Shown piece by piece: positions 25,105 through 32,903 of a stretch of 34,834 bases of DNA. The DNA is from Avichristensenella sp031550095. Lineage in GTDB: Bacteria > Bacillota > Clostridia > Christensenellales > Aristaeellaceae. Position 1 is the stretch's first letter. Each line of letters starts with the position of its first letter. A program made the translations under genes and the position numbers. The notes beneath the pieces are model-generated. The model did not search any database. It saw nothing but the letters and a program-made list of their open reading frames with translations, and was not told the origin of the DNA. Location of the stretch: contig JAVBOX010000117.1 in NCBI GenBank assembly GCA_031550095.1, positions 1-34,834 on the forward strand. The letters are read 5' to 3'.

Positions 25105-26301
25105 TTACTTTTGAAACCAACGGGGTTGACCCGCGGATTCCAAAGCGGCCAATGTGGCGGCGGGATCCATCACCTTTGCCAAGAAAATCATGGCGGCGAT
25201 GACATAGGGTTTAAAGGAGGCTTCCCGGTAGAGAGGCGTCCGGTAACGGTCAAAAACAGTGGCGGCCACTTCTCCTTCTTTGCAGCTGACGCCGGAGATA
25301 TCTGCGGGTAGGCAGTGCATGTAAAGAGCTTTACCCCCGTTTGTCCTGGCCATCAACGCTTCGGCACACTCCCAGTCCTTGTGCTGGGCGTTTTGGGCCA
25401 GCAACTCTTTCTCCAGCGCTTTGATGCCGTCAAAATCCCCATTGCCATATAGGTTGGTGCGCTTTTCCATGGCGGCAAAGGGCGCCCAGCTCTTGGGATA
25501 GACGACGTCGGCGCCTTCGAAGGCATCGGCCATGCTGTTGGTCTTTGTGAAGCGGCCGCCGGACTTCGCCGCATTGGCGGTGGCAATGGCCTCCACCTCC
25601 GGCATCACCTCGTATCCCTTTGGATGGGCCAGCACCACATCCATACCGAAGCGGGTCATGAGGCCGATGATTCCCTGCGGGACGGAGAGGGGCTTTCCAT
25701 AGGATGGGGAATACGCCCAAGACATGGCGATTCGCTTGCCCCTGAGGTTTTCAACGCCGCCAAAGTGCTCAATGAGATGCGCGGCGTCGGCCATGGACTG
25801 GGTAGGATGATCGATGTCGCACTGGAGGTTTACCAGCGTGGGCTTCTGTGCCAGGACCCCATCCTGATGGCCCTGGGTGACGGCCTCCACCACCTCACGC
25901 ATATAGGCGTTGCCCTTGCCGATGTACATGTCGTCCCGAATGCCGATGACATCGGCCATGAAGGAAATCATGTTGGCGGTTTCCCGGACGGTTTCCCCAT
26001 GGGCGATTTGGGACTTGCCCTCATCCAGATCTGAGACGGTCAGGCCCAGGAGATTGCAGGCGGAGACAAAGGAGAAGCGGGTGCGGGTGGAGTTATCCCG
26101 GAAAAGGGATACACCCAAGCCGCTATCGAATATTTTCGTGGAAATGTTCCGTTCCCTGAGATTGCGAAGAGCGTTGACTACCGTGAACACGGATTTGAGC
26201 TCATCATCCGACTTTTCCCAGGTGAGAAAGAAATCCCTGCCGTACATGGTGTTGGCTCCAACGGCCCTGAGGGTATTCAACATTTGATACAAATCGCTCA
26301 T
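25105..26301 (-). CDS. ygeW: YgeW-type knotted carbamoyltransferase
   Basis: A 398-residue transcarbamylase. It shows the carbamoyl-phosphate loop FRDNSTRTRFSF (STRTR at 71-75), MSWAYSPSYGKPLSVPQG in the knot region, and HCLPAD near 328. Length and these boxes match E. coli YgeW (396 residues), for which the natural substrate was long uncertain. In purine-degrading bacteria a role in releasing carbamoyl phosphate from a carbamoylated diaminopropionate-type intermediate has been proposed. The ATG at 26301 has GGAGG eight bases upstream, and the longer frame start at 26364 would overlap ygeY. It sits 17 bases after ygeY and 20 before carbamate kinase, consistent with one operon and sequential reactions. 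Confidence 0.95.
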   Translation of the reverse strand: MSDLYQMLNTLRAVGANTMYGRDFFLTWEKSDDELKSVFTVVNALRNLRERNISTKIFDSGLGVSLFRDNSTRTRFSFVSACNLLGLTVSDLDEGKSQIAHGETVRETANMISFMADVIGIRDDMYIGKGNAYMREVVEAVTQGHQDGVLAQKPTLVNLQCDIDHPTQSMADAAHLIEHFGGVENLRGKRIAMSWAYSPSYGKPLSVPQGIIGLMTRFGMDVVLAHPKGYEVMPEVEAIATANAAKSGGRFTKTNSMADAFEGADVVYPKSWAPFAAMEKRTNLYGNGDFDGIKALEKELLAQNAQHKDWECAEALMARTNGGKALYMHCLPADISGVSCKEGEVAATVFDRYRTPLYREASFKPYVIAAMIFLAKVMDPAATLAALESAGQPRWFQK

Positions 26302-26318
26302 CTTCTCTTCCTCCGCTC

Positions 26319-27512
26319 CTATTTGCAGTACAGGGTGGGCATGACCGCGTAGACGGCGGCACATTTGACGAGATCCTGCTTCCAGGTCTTTTCATTTGGG
26401 GCATGAGCCTGGTTCTCCTTGCCGGGGCCGAAGCCGATGCAAGGAATGCCAAAGCGGCCCATGATGGAGACGCCGTTGGTGGAGAATGTCCACTTATCCA
26501 CCTTAGGCTCTCCATACATGCCCCTGTAGGCTGCCACCATGGCCAGGGTGGCAGCGTGATCCTCTGGAATGACCCAGGTGGGAAAATAGCAGTCCGTCGG
26601 ATAGGACAGTCCGGTCCAGGAGGGCCGGTCATACCGATACATGGTGACTTCGGCGCCGTACTTCTTGCAGGCGGGCAGGTTCCGCACCTCTTCCAAGGCC
26701 ATCTCGAATGTTTCCCCATCCGTCAGGCGACGATCCAGGGACACGGCACAGGAATCCGCCACTGCGCACCGGGAGGGCGATGTGAAGAAAATCTCGGAGG
26801 TGGTCACGGTTCCCTTTCCAAGGAAGGGATCCACGTGGAGATGGTTGTTGAGCTCGCGAACTTCCTGGAGGATATCCGCCATCTTGTAAATGGCGTTATC
26901 GCCCCGCTCAGGCGCGGAGCCATGGCAGGAAACGCCCCGCACGTCAATGCGGATCTCCATACGGCCCCGCTGTCCCCGATAGATGTTGCCGTCGGTAGGC
27001 TCGGTAATCACGACGAATTCAGGCCGGATTTTATCCTCATTGATGATGTATTGCCAGCACAGGCCGTCACAGTCTTCCTCCTGGACGGTGCCTGTTACCA
27101 GAACGCTGTACTGGTCGGTGAGAAGGCCTTGATCCTTCATGATCCTAGCGCCATAGACGGCGGAAACGATGCCTCCCAGCTGGTCGGACGCGCCACGGCC
27201 GCCGATTTCCAGATCGGTCTCATAGCCTTCATATGGGTCAAATGTCCAGTTGCTCTTGTTGCCGATGCCCACCGTATCAATGTGGGCATCGAAGCCGATC
27301 AGGGTTTTTCCCGTGCCCATGGTGCCTAGAATATTGCCCATGGGATCGATGACAACCTTATCAAAGCCAACCGCCTTCATTTCCTGCTCAATGCGCAGAA
27401 TTACGCCCCGCTCCTGCGCACTTTCCCCCGGAATGCGGACAAGATCCCTGAGAAACTTCGTCATCTGAGGCAGATACCCCGCTGCCGCTGCCCGTACCCT
27501 TGCAAAGTCCAT
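26319..27512 (-). CDS. ygeY: YgeY-type M20 family metallohydrolase
   Basis: A 397-residue M20 peptidase/deacetylase. Metal motifs are FDAHIDTVGIG (near 73), GRGASDQLGG (near 106) and VQEEDCDG (near 143), the expected dizinc ligands; HAPNEKTW lies near the C-terminus. Members hydrolyse amide bonds in small acyl-amino acids. In this operon YgeY probably cleaves an amide of a purine-ring fragment before YgeX and YgeW act. Starts at 27518 and 27512 are both ATG; the GGAGG is only two bases from the first but eight from the second, so 27512 is chosen. The 81-base gap to ygeX contains no clear terminator, so it is cotranscribed. Confidence 0.94.
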   Translation of the reverse strand: MDFARVRAAAAGYLPQMTKFLRDLVRIPGESAQERGVILRIEQEMKAVGFDKVVIDPMGNILGTMGTGKTLIGFDAHIDTVGIGNKSNWTFDPYEGYETDLEIGGRGASDQLGGIVSAVYGARIMKDQGLLTDQYSVLVTGTVQEEDCDGLCWQYIINEDKIRPEFVVITEPTDGNIYRGQRGRMEIRIDVRGVSCHGSAPERGDNAIYKMADILQEVRELNNHLHVDPFLGKGTVTTSEIFFTSPSRCAVADSCAVSLDRRLTDGETFEMALEEVRNLPACKKYGAEVTMYRYDRPSWTGLSYPTDCYFPTWVIPEDHAATLAMVAAYRGMYGEPKVDKWTFSTNGVSIMGRFGIPCIGFGPGKENQAHAPNEKTWKQDLVKCAAVYAVMPTLYCK

Positions 27513-27593
27513 GTTCATTTCCTCCCCACATGCAGTCCGTTATCATATTTCAGACCATTGCACCGAAGGCTTGTGTTCGCTTGGCCTTGGGCA

Positions 27594-28808
27594 TTACTTC
27601 TCCGGCCCTTGGCAAGCTCCGTCCCATACAATCCGCCGATAGTTCTCTGGGTCCGTATCCCCTTCCGTAGAGAACATCAGCACCTTTGATTCCCTGTTAA
27701 GGCCAATGGCCTCCCGCAGGTCCTTATAGGCTTCCTTTTCCATCAAAGCCGCCAGCAGGCCCATGCCCACCGCGCCAGATTCGCCGGAAATAATCCGTGG
27801 ATCGCTTCCCTCAGGAGCACCAAGCCGCCTCATGCCATCCGCCGCTACCCAATCTGGGCAGGAAACGAAGAAGGACGCATGGTTTTTCAAAATATCCCAG
27901 GAAAGGGTGTTGGGTTCACCGCAGGCCAAACCCGCCATGATGGTTTCAAGGTCGCCGCCAACAAAGCGGATCTCCCCATCCGCCGCCAGCGCCCCTTGGT
28001 ACAGGCAGTCCGCCGCTTGCGCTTCCATGACGATCACCTTGGGCGGGTTCTCTGGAAACAGATTCGTGAAATACCCCTGCACCGCGCCAGCCAGGGAGCC
28101 AACACCCGCTTGAATGAAAATATGGGTGGGCCTCTCCACGCCAAGGATCCGCAGCTGCTCCGCCGCTTCGGCCGCCATCGTGCCATACCCCTGCATGATC
28201 CATGCCGGAATCTCCTCATAGCCCTCCCAGGCCGTATCCTGCACCACCACACCCCGTGGTGTTTCCGCCGCTTCCCTGGCCGCGATGCGCACGCATTCAT
28301 CGTAATTCACCATTTCGATGGTGACCGTGGCGCCTTCCTTTTGGATATTGTCAAAGCGGATCCGCGCACTTCCCTTTGGCATATACACCACGGCCTTCTG
28401 GCCAAGCTGCCGGGCAGCCCACGCGACGCCGCGTCCATGATTTCCATCCGTCGCCGTGAAGAACGTGGCCTGGCCAAACTCATCCCGAAGCTTTGCGGAC
28501 GTCAAATAGGCGTAGTCCGTCTCCGAGACATCCTTGCCCAGGCGGCTGGCGATATACCGGGCCATGGCAAAAGAGCCCCCTAGCACCTTGAAGGCGTTCA
28601 GGTCGAACCTATAGGATTCATCCTTGACAAAAATGCCGCTGACCCCCAGCCGCGCGGACGCATTCTGAAGATGGGCCAAAGGGGTTTCCTCATATTGCGG
28701 AAAGCTTTTATGGAACTGACGAGCCTTGCTGATATTCTGTAGCGACATAATGGATAGGCTCTTGTCATCCGTTCCGGGCATCCGGTTTGCAATCCATTTG
28801 ATCCGCAT
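27594..28808 (-). CDS. ygeX: Diaminopropionate ammonia-lyase (YgeX)
   Basis: A 404-residue PLP enzyme that converts 2,3-diaminopropionate to pyruvate and two ammonia molecules. The PLP-binding Lys is K74 in NAFKVLGGSFA, TATDGNHGRGVAWAARQLG (near 118) is the substrate loop, and QAGVGSLAGAVQGYF (near 220) the phosphate-binding turn. E. coli YgeX is 398 residues with the same motifs. In the anaerobic purine pathway it would yield pyruvate for energy and free ammonia. ATG at 28808 has an AAAGGAG ribosome site. It is the first gene of the operon ygeX-ygeY-ygeW-arcC, transcribed from the extended -10 promoter at 28838-28865 and divergent from the DauR-like regulator. Confidence 0.96.
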   Translation of the reverse strand: MRIKWIANRMPGTDDKSLSIMSLQNISKARQFHKSFPQYEETPLAHLQNASARLGVSGIFVKDESYRFDLNAFKVLGGSFAMARYIASRLGKDVSETDYAYLTSAKLRDEFGQATFFTATDGNHGRGVAWAARQLGQKAVVYMPKGSARIRFDNIQKEGATVTIEMVNYDECVRIAAREAAETPRGVVVQDTAWEGYEEIPAWIMQGYGTMAAEAAEQLRILGVERPTHIFIQAGVGSLAGAVQGYFTNLFPENPPKVIVMEAQAADCLYQGALAADGEIRFVGGDLETIMAGLACGEPNTLSWDILKNHASFFVSCPDWVAADGMRRLGAPEGSDPRIISGESGAVGMGLLAALMEKEAYKDLREAIGLNRESKVLMFSTEGDTDPENYRRIVWDGACQGPEK

Positions 28809-28837
28809 ATCATGACGCTCCTTTGTATTTTGTCCTC

Positions 28838-28865
28838 AGTATAGCATGGCTTCTCAAAAAGTCAA
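28838..28865 (-). promoter_or_regulatory. ygeX operon promoter
   Basis: On the minus strand TTGACT (28865-28860) and TATACT (28843-28838) are 16 bases apart, and the -10 is preceded by TGC, an extended -10. It lies about 30 bases upstream of the ygeX start. Confidence 0.88.
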
Positions 28866-28881
28866 CAAAATTTTTATATAT

Positions 28882-28899
28882 CTAAAAATTATTTTTTAG
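28882..28899. promoter_or_regulatory. Candidate operator between ygeX and its regulator gene
   Basis: Perfect palindrome CTAAAAA-TTAT-TTTTTAG. It lies between the ygeX promoter (28838-28865) and that of the regulator gene (28908-28935), in an AT-rich stretch. The location suits a binding site of the DauR-like protein or of another repressor, but A/T-rich palindromes can arise by chance. Confidence 0.5.
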
Positions 28900-28907
28900 T
28901 TTTCTTC

Positions 28908-28935
28908 TTGTAAATCTTCAAATTTGTTGTATACT
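28908..28935 (+). promoter_or_regulatory. Promoter of the DauR-like regulator gene
   Basis: TTGTAA (28908-28913) and TATACT (28930-28935) with a 16-base spacer. It lies directly upstream of the ribosome site at 28942-28952. Confidence 0.65.
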
Positions 28936-28952
28936 GATATTGAGGCAGGAGG

Positions 28953-29600
28953 ATGAGCACCTTGATCGAACCGACGACATTGTCTTTATTAAAGCGTTTG
29001 GCCAACGGCATCGCCCAGCAATTTGGCGAGAGCTGTGAAGTGGTGGTCCATGATCTGGACAAGGATAGCCGTGAACATACCATTGTCGCAATTGAAAATG
29101 GCCATGTGACGCGCCGCGCCCTGGGGGACGGCCCTTCCCGCGCCGTGTTGACCGCCTTGCAGAGCGGATCCGATTCTCTGGCGGATCACCTGAACTATCT
29201 GACAAAAACCAGCGATGGGCGCATTCTAAAGTCCAGCACCATCTATATCCGTGACGAAGGGAACCAGGTGATCGGTATTTTCGCCATCAACTACGATATT
29301 ACCAATCTTCTCATGTTGAATAGCGCTATCAAGCCTTTGGTCAGCGCGGCTCCCGGCGGGAGAGACGAACCGGAGCGCATCACTCGAAGCGTCAATGATC
29401 TTTTAGATGATCTCATCGATCAATCTGTCGCGCTGGTGGGAAAGCCGGTCGCCCTCATGACCAAAGAAGACAAAATCCGCGCCGTCCAATTTCTGAACGA
29501 CGCGGGCGCTTTTTTGATCACCAAATCCGGGGATAAGGTGAGCCGTTATTATCAAATATCAAAGTATACACTATATAATTACATTGACGCGAAGCAATAG
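28953..29600 (+). CDS. YheO/DauR-like transcriptional regulator (PAS and HTH)
   Basis: A 215-residue regulator with the two-part layout of YheO/DauR proteins. The N-terminal PAS_6-type sensor (LANGIAQQFGESCEVVVHDL, then IYIRDEGNQVIGIFAINYDI) is followed by a C-terminal DauR-type helix-turn-helix (LMTKEDKIRAVQFLNDAGAF, then KVSRYYQISKYTLYNYID). DauR-type proteins regulate amino-acid catabolism; the effector here may be a purine or pathway intermediate. It is divergent from ygeX with 144 bases between starts, so control of the ygeX operon is likely. ATG at 28953 has GAGG seven bases upstream; a TTG at 28962 would fit the adjacent GGAGG better, so the start is uncertain by three codons. It converges on the next gene with an eight-base gap. 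Confidence 0.88.
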   Translation: MSTLIEPTTLSLLKRLANGIAQQFGESCEVVVHDLDKDSREHTIVAIENGHVTRRALGDGPSRAVLTALQSGSDSLADHLNYLTKTSDGRILKSSTIYIRDEGNQVIGIFAINYDITNLLMLNSAIKPLVSAAPGGRDEPERITRSVNDLLDDLIDQSVALVGKPVALMTKEDKIRAVQFLNDAGAFLITKSGDKVSRYYQISKYTLYNYIDAKQ

Positions 29601-29608
29601 GGCGTCTG

Positions 29609-30769
29609 TTAATCCGACACCACCATGTGCCCCCCAACGCCAAAAATGGCCCAAAAATGGTAGTCTCCCCGGAAGACCACGCGGCCGTCCTTTGTTAGGG
29701 CGGCCACAAAGGATTCTGCCGCTTGGATTGAGGTAATATCAGTCAGTCCGGAAACATCAATGGTATTCCGGGTGATCATGAGCGTTCCGTCTTTTTTTAG
29801 GCCAAGGGTGTATGTGTCGGCCGTGTCAATAGCGATAATGTCCGTCCAGGAATCCACCTCACACTGGCCATGATCGTTTCGGCCCGACTTCATAGCCGCA
29901 ACAACGGAACCATCCTTTCGAAGCGCGACAACTTGAAAACCCGCGCCGGCGATGTCCACAACATCCCGCCAGCCGGATACCGTTTCCAGGAGGCGCTCGT
30001 CAATTTCTCCGTCCCAGACCAATTGAACCGTTCCATCCGGCTTCAGTCCAGCCACGAATTCAGGCAGGATGGCCAGATCCGCCACCTGGCCGATGGATTC
30101 CGCCATCCGGTTGGCTCTTCCTATCTCTTCGCTTGTATTGTTCACCTCATAATGGATCAAAACCGTGCCATCCGCCTTGATACCCCCATAAGCAGTTCGG
30201 CCCTTTACCAGCCGCTGGACGCCAGCCCATTTTGGATCCACCCATGCCCTCGTATCCGTCAGAACAGCCACGGTTCCATCTGGCCGAAGGCCCACGGAAG
30301 CCAGGTTTCCGGCAACAACGTCCACCATGCCCATCCAGTCCCTCACCTCAAGCACATCGTTATGGTCGCTGCCAACCGCCAGCACCCTTCCATCCCGAAG
30401 GATGCACAGCATGTGATACTTGCTGGCCGATATTTTCTCCACATCCGTGAACAAGAAGGGTGGCAACGTAAGCAGGTCACCCCGAACATATCCAGTCATT
30501 GTCTCACAAGAATTTGCCTTGTTGTGGTTGATGGTCGCCTTATACCATACCACTCCAGAAGCGCTCTCTTCCCGGTCCAAAACATAGACCATATCCTCTT
30601 TTTCCAGCTTGCAAAGCAGATTCCCGCCCGGGGATTCCCGTAAATTTGTCTCTCCCTTTTGAACCTGGGCAAAGCCGATGTATTCCTCTTCCGCCAGGGA
30701 GACGACTGAAAATACGATGGGATAGCAAAGCAGCAGCGCAAAAGCAAAGCCGATAAACCTACCGCGCAC
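29609..30769 (-). CDS. Secreted RCC1-like repeat protein with N-terminal SH3-like domain
   Basis: A 386-residue secreted protein. The N-terminus has a short basic start and a hydrophobic stretch (FIGFAFALLLCYPIVFSVVS), then a SH3-like part around residues 30-105 (TNLRESPGGNLLCKLEKEDM, then VRGDLLTL). The rest contains RCC1-like repeats built on a GLxxDGTVxx pattern (GLRPDGTVAV, GIKADGTVLI, GLKPDGTVQL, ALRKDGSVVA, GLKKDGTLMI, ALTKDGRVVF), which normally form a beta-propeller. Such proteins are common in anaerobic Firmicutes but have no assigned function. GTG at 30767-30769 is chosen because GGAGGAA lies six bases upstream; the longer frame to 30901 has no comparable support. Confidence 0.82.
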   Translation of the reverse strand: MRGRFIGFAFALLLCYPIVFSVVSLAEEEYIGFAQVQKGETNLRESPGGNLLCKLEKEDMVYVLDREESASGVVWYKATINHNKANSCETMTGYVRGDLLTLPPFLFTDVEKISASKYHMLCILRDGRVLAVGSDHNDVLEVRDWMGMVDVVAGNLASVGLRPDGTVAVLTDTRAWVDPKWAGVQRLVKGRTAYGGIKADGTVLIHYEVNNTSEEIGRANRMAESIGQVADLAILPEFVAGLKPDGTVQLVWDGEIDERLLETVSGWRDVVDIAGAGFQVVALRKDGSVVAAMKSGRNDHGQCEVDSWTDIIAIDTADTYTLGLKKDGTLMITRNTIDVSGLTDITSIQAAESFVAALTKDGRVVFRGDYHFWAIFGVGGHMVVSD

Positions 30770-30968
30770 GTTTATTCCTCCGGCAGCACAACTGGAGCCA
30801 CCCATAAGCCCATGTCCCATTTCGCTGTTCCCCCTCATCATTCCAGTGATTATTCGCCACTTGATAGCAAAATCCCAATTGGCGCGAAGGCTTTCATCCA
30901 TTGCTGTATAGCCGTTTTCCGCTTGAACACTCCATGCTTTTTCTATGGCTCACTTGCGTCAATCCAAG

Positions 30969-31137
30969 TTAAGGCAACACCGCACAAAGGAGCGTCGCCG
31001 GCATTGCGAGAGATTTTCGCGCTGATCAAGGAGCCTGGAGGAAGCCGTAGCAGCGCTACGGCGACCGCAAGAGCGACATAAAGCAGCACGAAAAGATCTG
31101 CAAGGACGGTGTGCGCGACTGTGCGGTGTTGCCTTAA
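30969..31137. mobile_element. MITE-like element with 18-bp perfect terminal inverted repeats
   Basis: The ends TTAAGGCAACACCGCACA (30969-30986) and TGTGCGGTGTTGCCTTAA (31120-31137) are exact reverse complements over 18 bases, enclosing 133 bases. The TTAA at each end could be the duplicated target, leaving a 161-bp core. An internal perfect hairpin GCCGTAGC-AGC-GCTACGGC lies at 31044-31062. No transposase gene is inside, so it would be non-autonomous, mobilised by an element elsewhere. It fills part of the 467-base gap between the RCC1-like and DsbA-like genes; the rest of that gap (30770-30968 and 31138-31236) shows no gene or clear signal. The parent IS family is not recognised. Confidence 0.8.
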
Positions 31138-31236
31138 GTTAAATGGAACTGGCGGTTCTTTGCGATGGGGGCGGCCATATCCCATTTCTTCCACGGGTCA
31201 AGGAAATCAAAACCAGCTTTTTCATATCAATATCTT

Positions 31237-31734
31237 CTATACAAGTTCTAACAAGGCGGTCAATTGTTCAAAAGAAACGCCTACGTCTTCTATCGCGTCC
31301 AGCCTGCGGCCATCCAGCCGATAGGCGGGCACCGCCCATACAGAGGAAGTTTCGTAGGCATAATCGTTAACCCGGGCCAGCTCCTGAGCGTAATCACCCC
31401 GGAGAAGGGCCTGACAAAGCGCATCTCTGTCCAGAATATCCTCCGCATAGCGGGCGACCACCTCAACCTTCTCGATATCCGCCCCATCCCGGATTGCAGC
31501 TCGGTACATCCGCTCATGATACGCCCATAGGTCAGCGCCATGCTGTTGGGCGAAAAACATGCCCCGAATACAGAGATCACTGTGCCGGCCATACCGTTCA
31601 GGCCGGGGATGGGCTTCGCATGGCTGCCATGCGATCATAAGCCCAGGCGCACTGCGCTTCAGCTCAACAAGATAGCCATGGGCCTTTTCACAGAACGGGC
31701 AAGCGTAATCAAAAAACACTTCCAGTTTTTGCAT
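31237..31734 (-). CDS. DsbA/FrnE-like thioredoxin-fold oxidoreductase
   Basis: A 165-residue protein with the DsbA thioredoxin fold: N-terminal strand KLEVFFDYACPFC holding a CPFC redox motif (residues 12-15), a central helical insertion (FAQQHGADLWAYHERMYRAA), and the cis-proline segment SVWAVPAYRLDGRRL near the C-terminus. It has no signal peptide, so it is cytoplasmic, closer to FrnE or 2-hydroxychromene-2-carboxylate isomerase relatives than to periplasmic DsbA. It could be a disulfide oxidoreductase or glutathione/thiol-dependent isomerase. The start ATG at 31734 follows a GGGGGG ribosome site. It stands alone, with the MITE-like element downstream and a divergent gene upstream. Confidence 0.83.
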   Translation of the reverse strand: MQKLEVFFDYACPFCEKAHGYLVELKRSAPGLMIAWQPCEAHPRPERYGRHSDLCIRGMFFAQQHGADLWAYHERMYRAAIRDGADIEKVEVVARYAEDILDRDALCQALLRGDYAQELARVNDYAYETSSVWAVPAYRLDGRRLDAIEDVGVSFEQLTALLELV

Positions 31735-31918
31735 TAAATCATCCCCCCATCTAAAAAGAGATAACGTATAGGCTTCCCATTTTCGTGCTGATTTTGCCAT
31801 AAGGATCATATACTTTATCAAGTGCCATGCTTCTCGCGGCGTTTTTTATTTGCAAGAAATGGAAAGCCATTGCTTACCATGGTGGCTTCCATTCATTTAT
31901 CACCCGAAAGGAGTCCTC

Positions 31919-32803
31919 ATGCGCTCATTTCGAAAAACAGCCCTCGCCCTTATCCTGATCCTTGGTTCCCTGCTCCTCTCCAATGCCCTTGCAGAAAACG
32001 GCGGTGTCATTGAATACCTGTCGCAAGGCGATGTCCGACCAACGCTGGGAGATCCTGGTTTGCTTGAGGTACATTTGATCAATGTGCAGGCAGCAGACTG
32101 CATTCTTTTGCGCATGGGCGACCGGACCATGCTGGTGGACAGCGGTAACCGGAAAACCTCGGCGCGGATCATCGACTACCTAGCTTTGCTGGGCATCGAT
32201 TCCCTGGACTACGCGTTTGCCACTCATCCCCACGACGATCATATCGGCGGCTTCCCGGACATTTTAGCGAAAGTGCCGGTGGGCACATTCATGCAGCCTT
32301 ATCTCTTTGAGAATTTTAAAAGCGCCAAAAAAAAGGCGTTGGATTCGCTCATCGAAAAAAAGAACATCCCGGTTCACATGGTGGAAAACATGGCGGAAAT
32401 GTATCTAGGCGAGGCGAAGTTGATCTTCCTTCAATGGCAAAGGCCAGATGCCTCCCAGAATGACCGGTCCATGATCGTCAAGATAGAGCTGGGAAACCGT
32501 GCGATTCTTTTAGGAGCGGATATAGAAAGCAAAGCGCAAAGGGCGCTGACGGAAGAACATGGCGCCTTGCTTCAATCAGATATCCTCAAAATGCCTCATC
32601 ATGGCATTGTGTCGTTTGTTTCTGAGTTTCATGGCGCTGTGCGTCAGTCCCTGGCGACAATCTCCAATACAAAAGACGGAATCTCCAAAATGCTTCGCAG
32701 TTTGGATAAGCGGGAGATTCCCTGGATGCTAACCACCAAGGGCACCATCATCGCCGTCACAGACGGTGAGGTTTGGAAGGTTTGGCGGCCAGATGACAAT
32801 TGA
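31919..32803 (+). CDS. Secreted ComEC/Rec2-like metallo-beta-lactamase-fold protein
   Basis: A 294-residue secreted protein. The signal peptide is at residues 1-25 (MRSFRKTALALILILGSLLL, ending in ALA). The remainder is a metallo-beta-lactamase fold similar to the C-terminal domain of ComEC: LEVHLINVQAADCILL, then MLVDSGN, THPHDDHIGG near 102 as the metal motif, LLGADIE near 200 and DILKMPHHG near 221. In ComEC this domain is linked to DNA uptake as a nuclease. Here it is a stand-alone secreted hydrolase of unknown substrate, nuclease or phosphodiesterase being likely. The ATG at 31919 has AAAGGAG upstream; the longer frame from 31850 includes a non-signal extension and is rejected. A terminator follows directly. 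Confidence 0.84.
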   Translation: MRSFRKTALALILILGSLLLSNALAENGGVIEYLSQGDVRPTLGDPGLLEVHLINVQAADCILLRMGDRTMLVDSGNRKTSARIIDYLALLGIDSLDYAFATHPHDDHIGGFPDILAKVPVGTFMQPYLFENFKSAKKKALDSLIEKKNIPVHMVENMAEMYLGEAKLIFLQWQRPDASQNDRSMIVKIELGNRAILLGADIESKAQRALTEEHGALLQSDILKMPHHGIVSFVSEFHGAVRQSLATISNTKDGISKMLRSLDKREIPWMLTTKGTIIAVTDGEVWKVWRPDDN

Positions 32804-32820
32804 GCATGAGCTGTGAAAGT

Positions 32821-32858
32821 CCCGCCTTGGGAGATGGACCTCCTAGGGCGGGATTTTT
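32821..32858 (+). terminator. Intrinsic terminator after the metallo-beta-lactamase-fold gene
   Basis: CCCGCCTTGGGAG (32821-32833) pairs with CTCCTAGGGCGGG (32840-32852) over 13 pairs including two G-T wobbles, followed by ATTTTT. Confidence 0.93.
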
Positions 32859-32903
32859 CGACGGTTTATTGAATTTACGAGTCATTGTTTCCAATGGTGT
32901 GCT

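Noticed and set aside
30943..31194. Small open frame covering the MITE-like element on the minus strand
   Set aside because: It extends across both inverted ends of the element and has no ribosome site or known motif; it is a by-product of the repeat.
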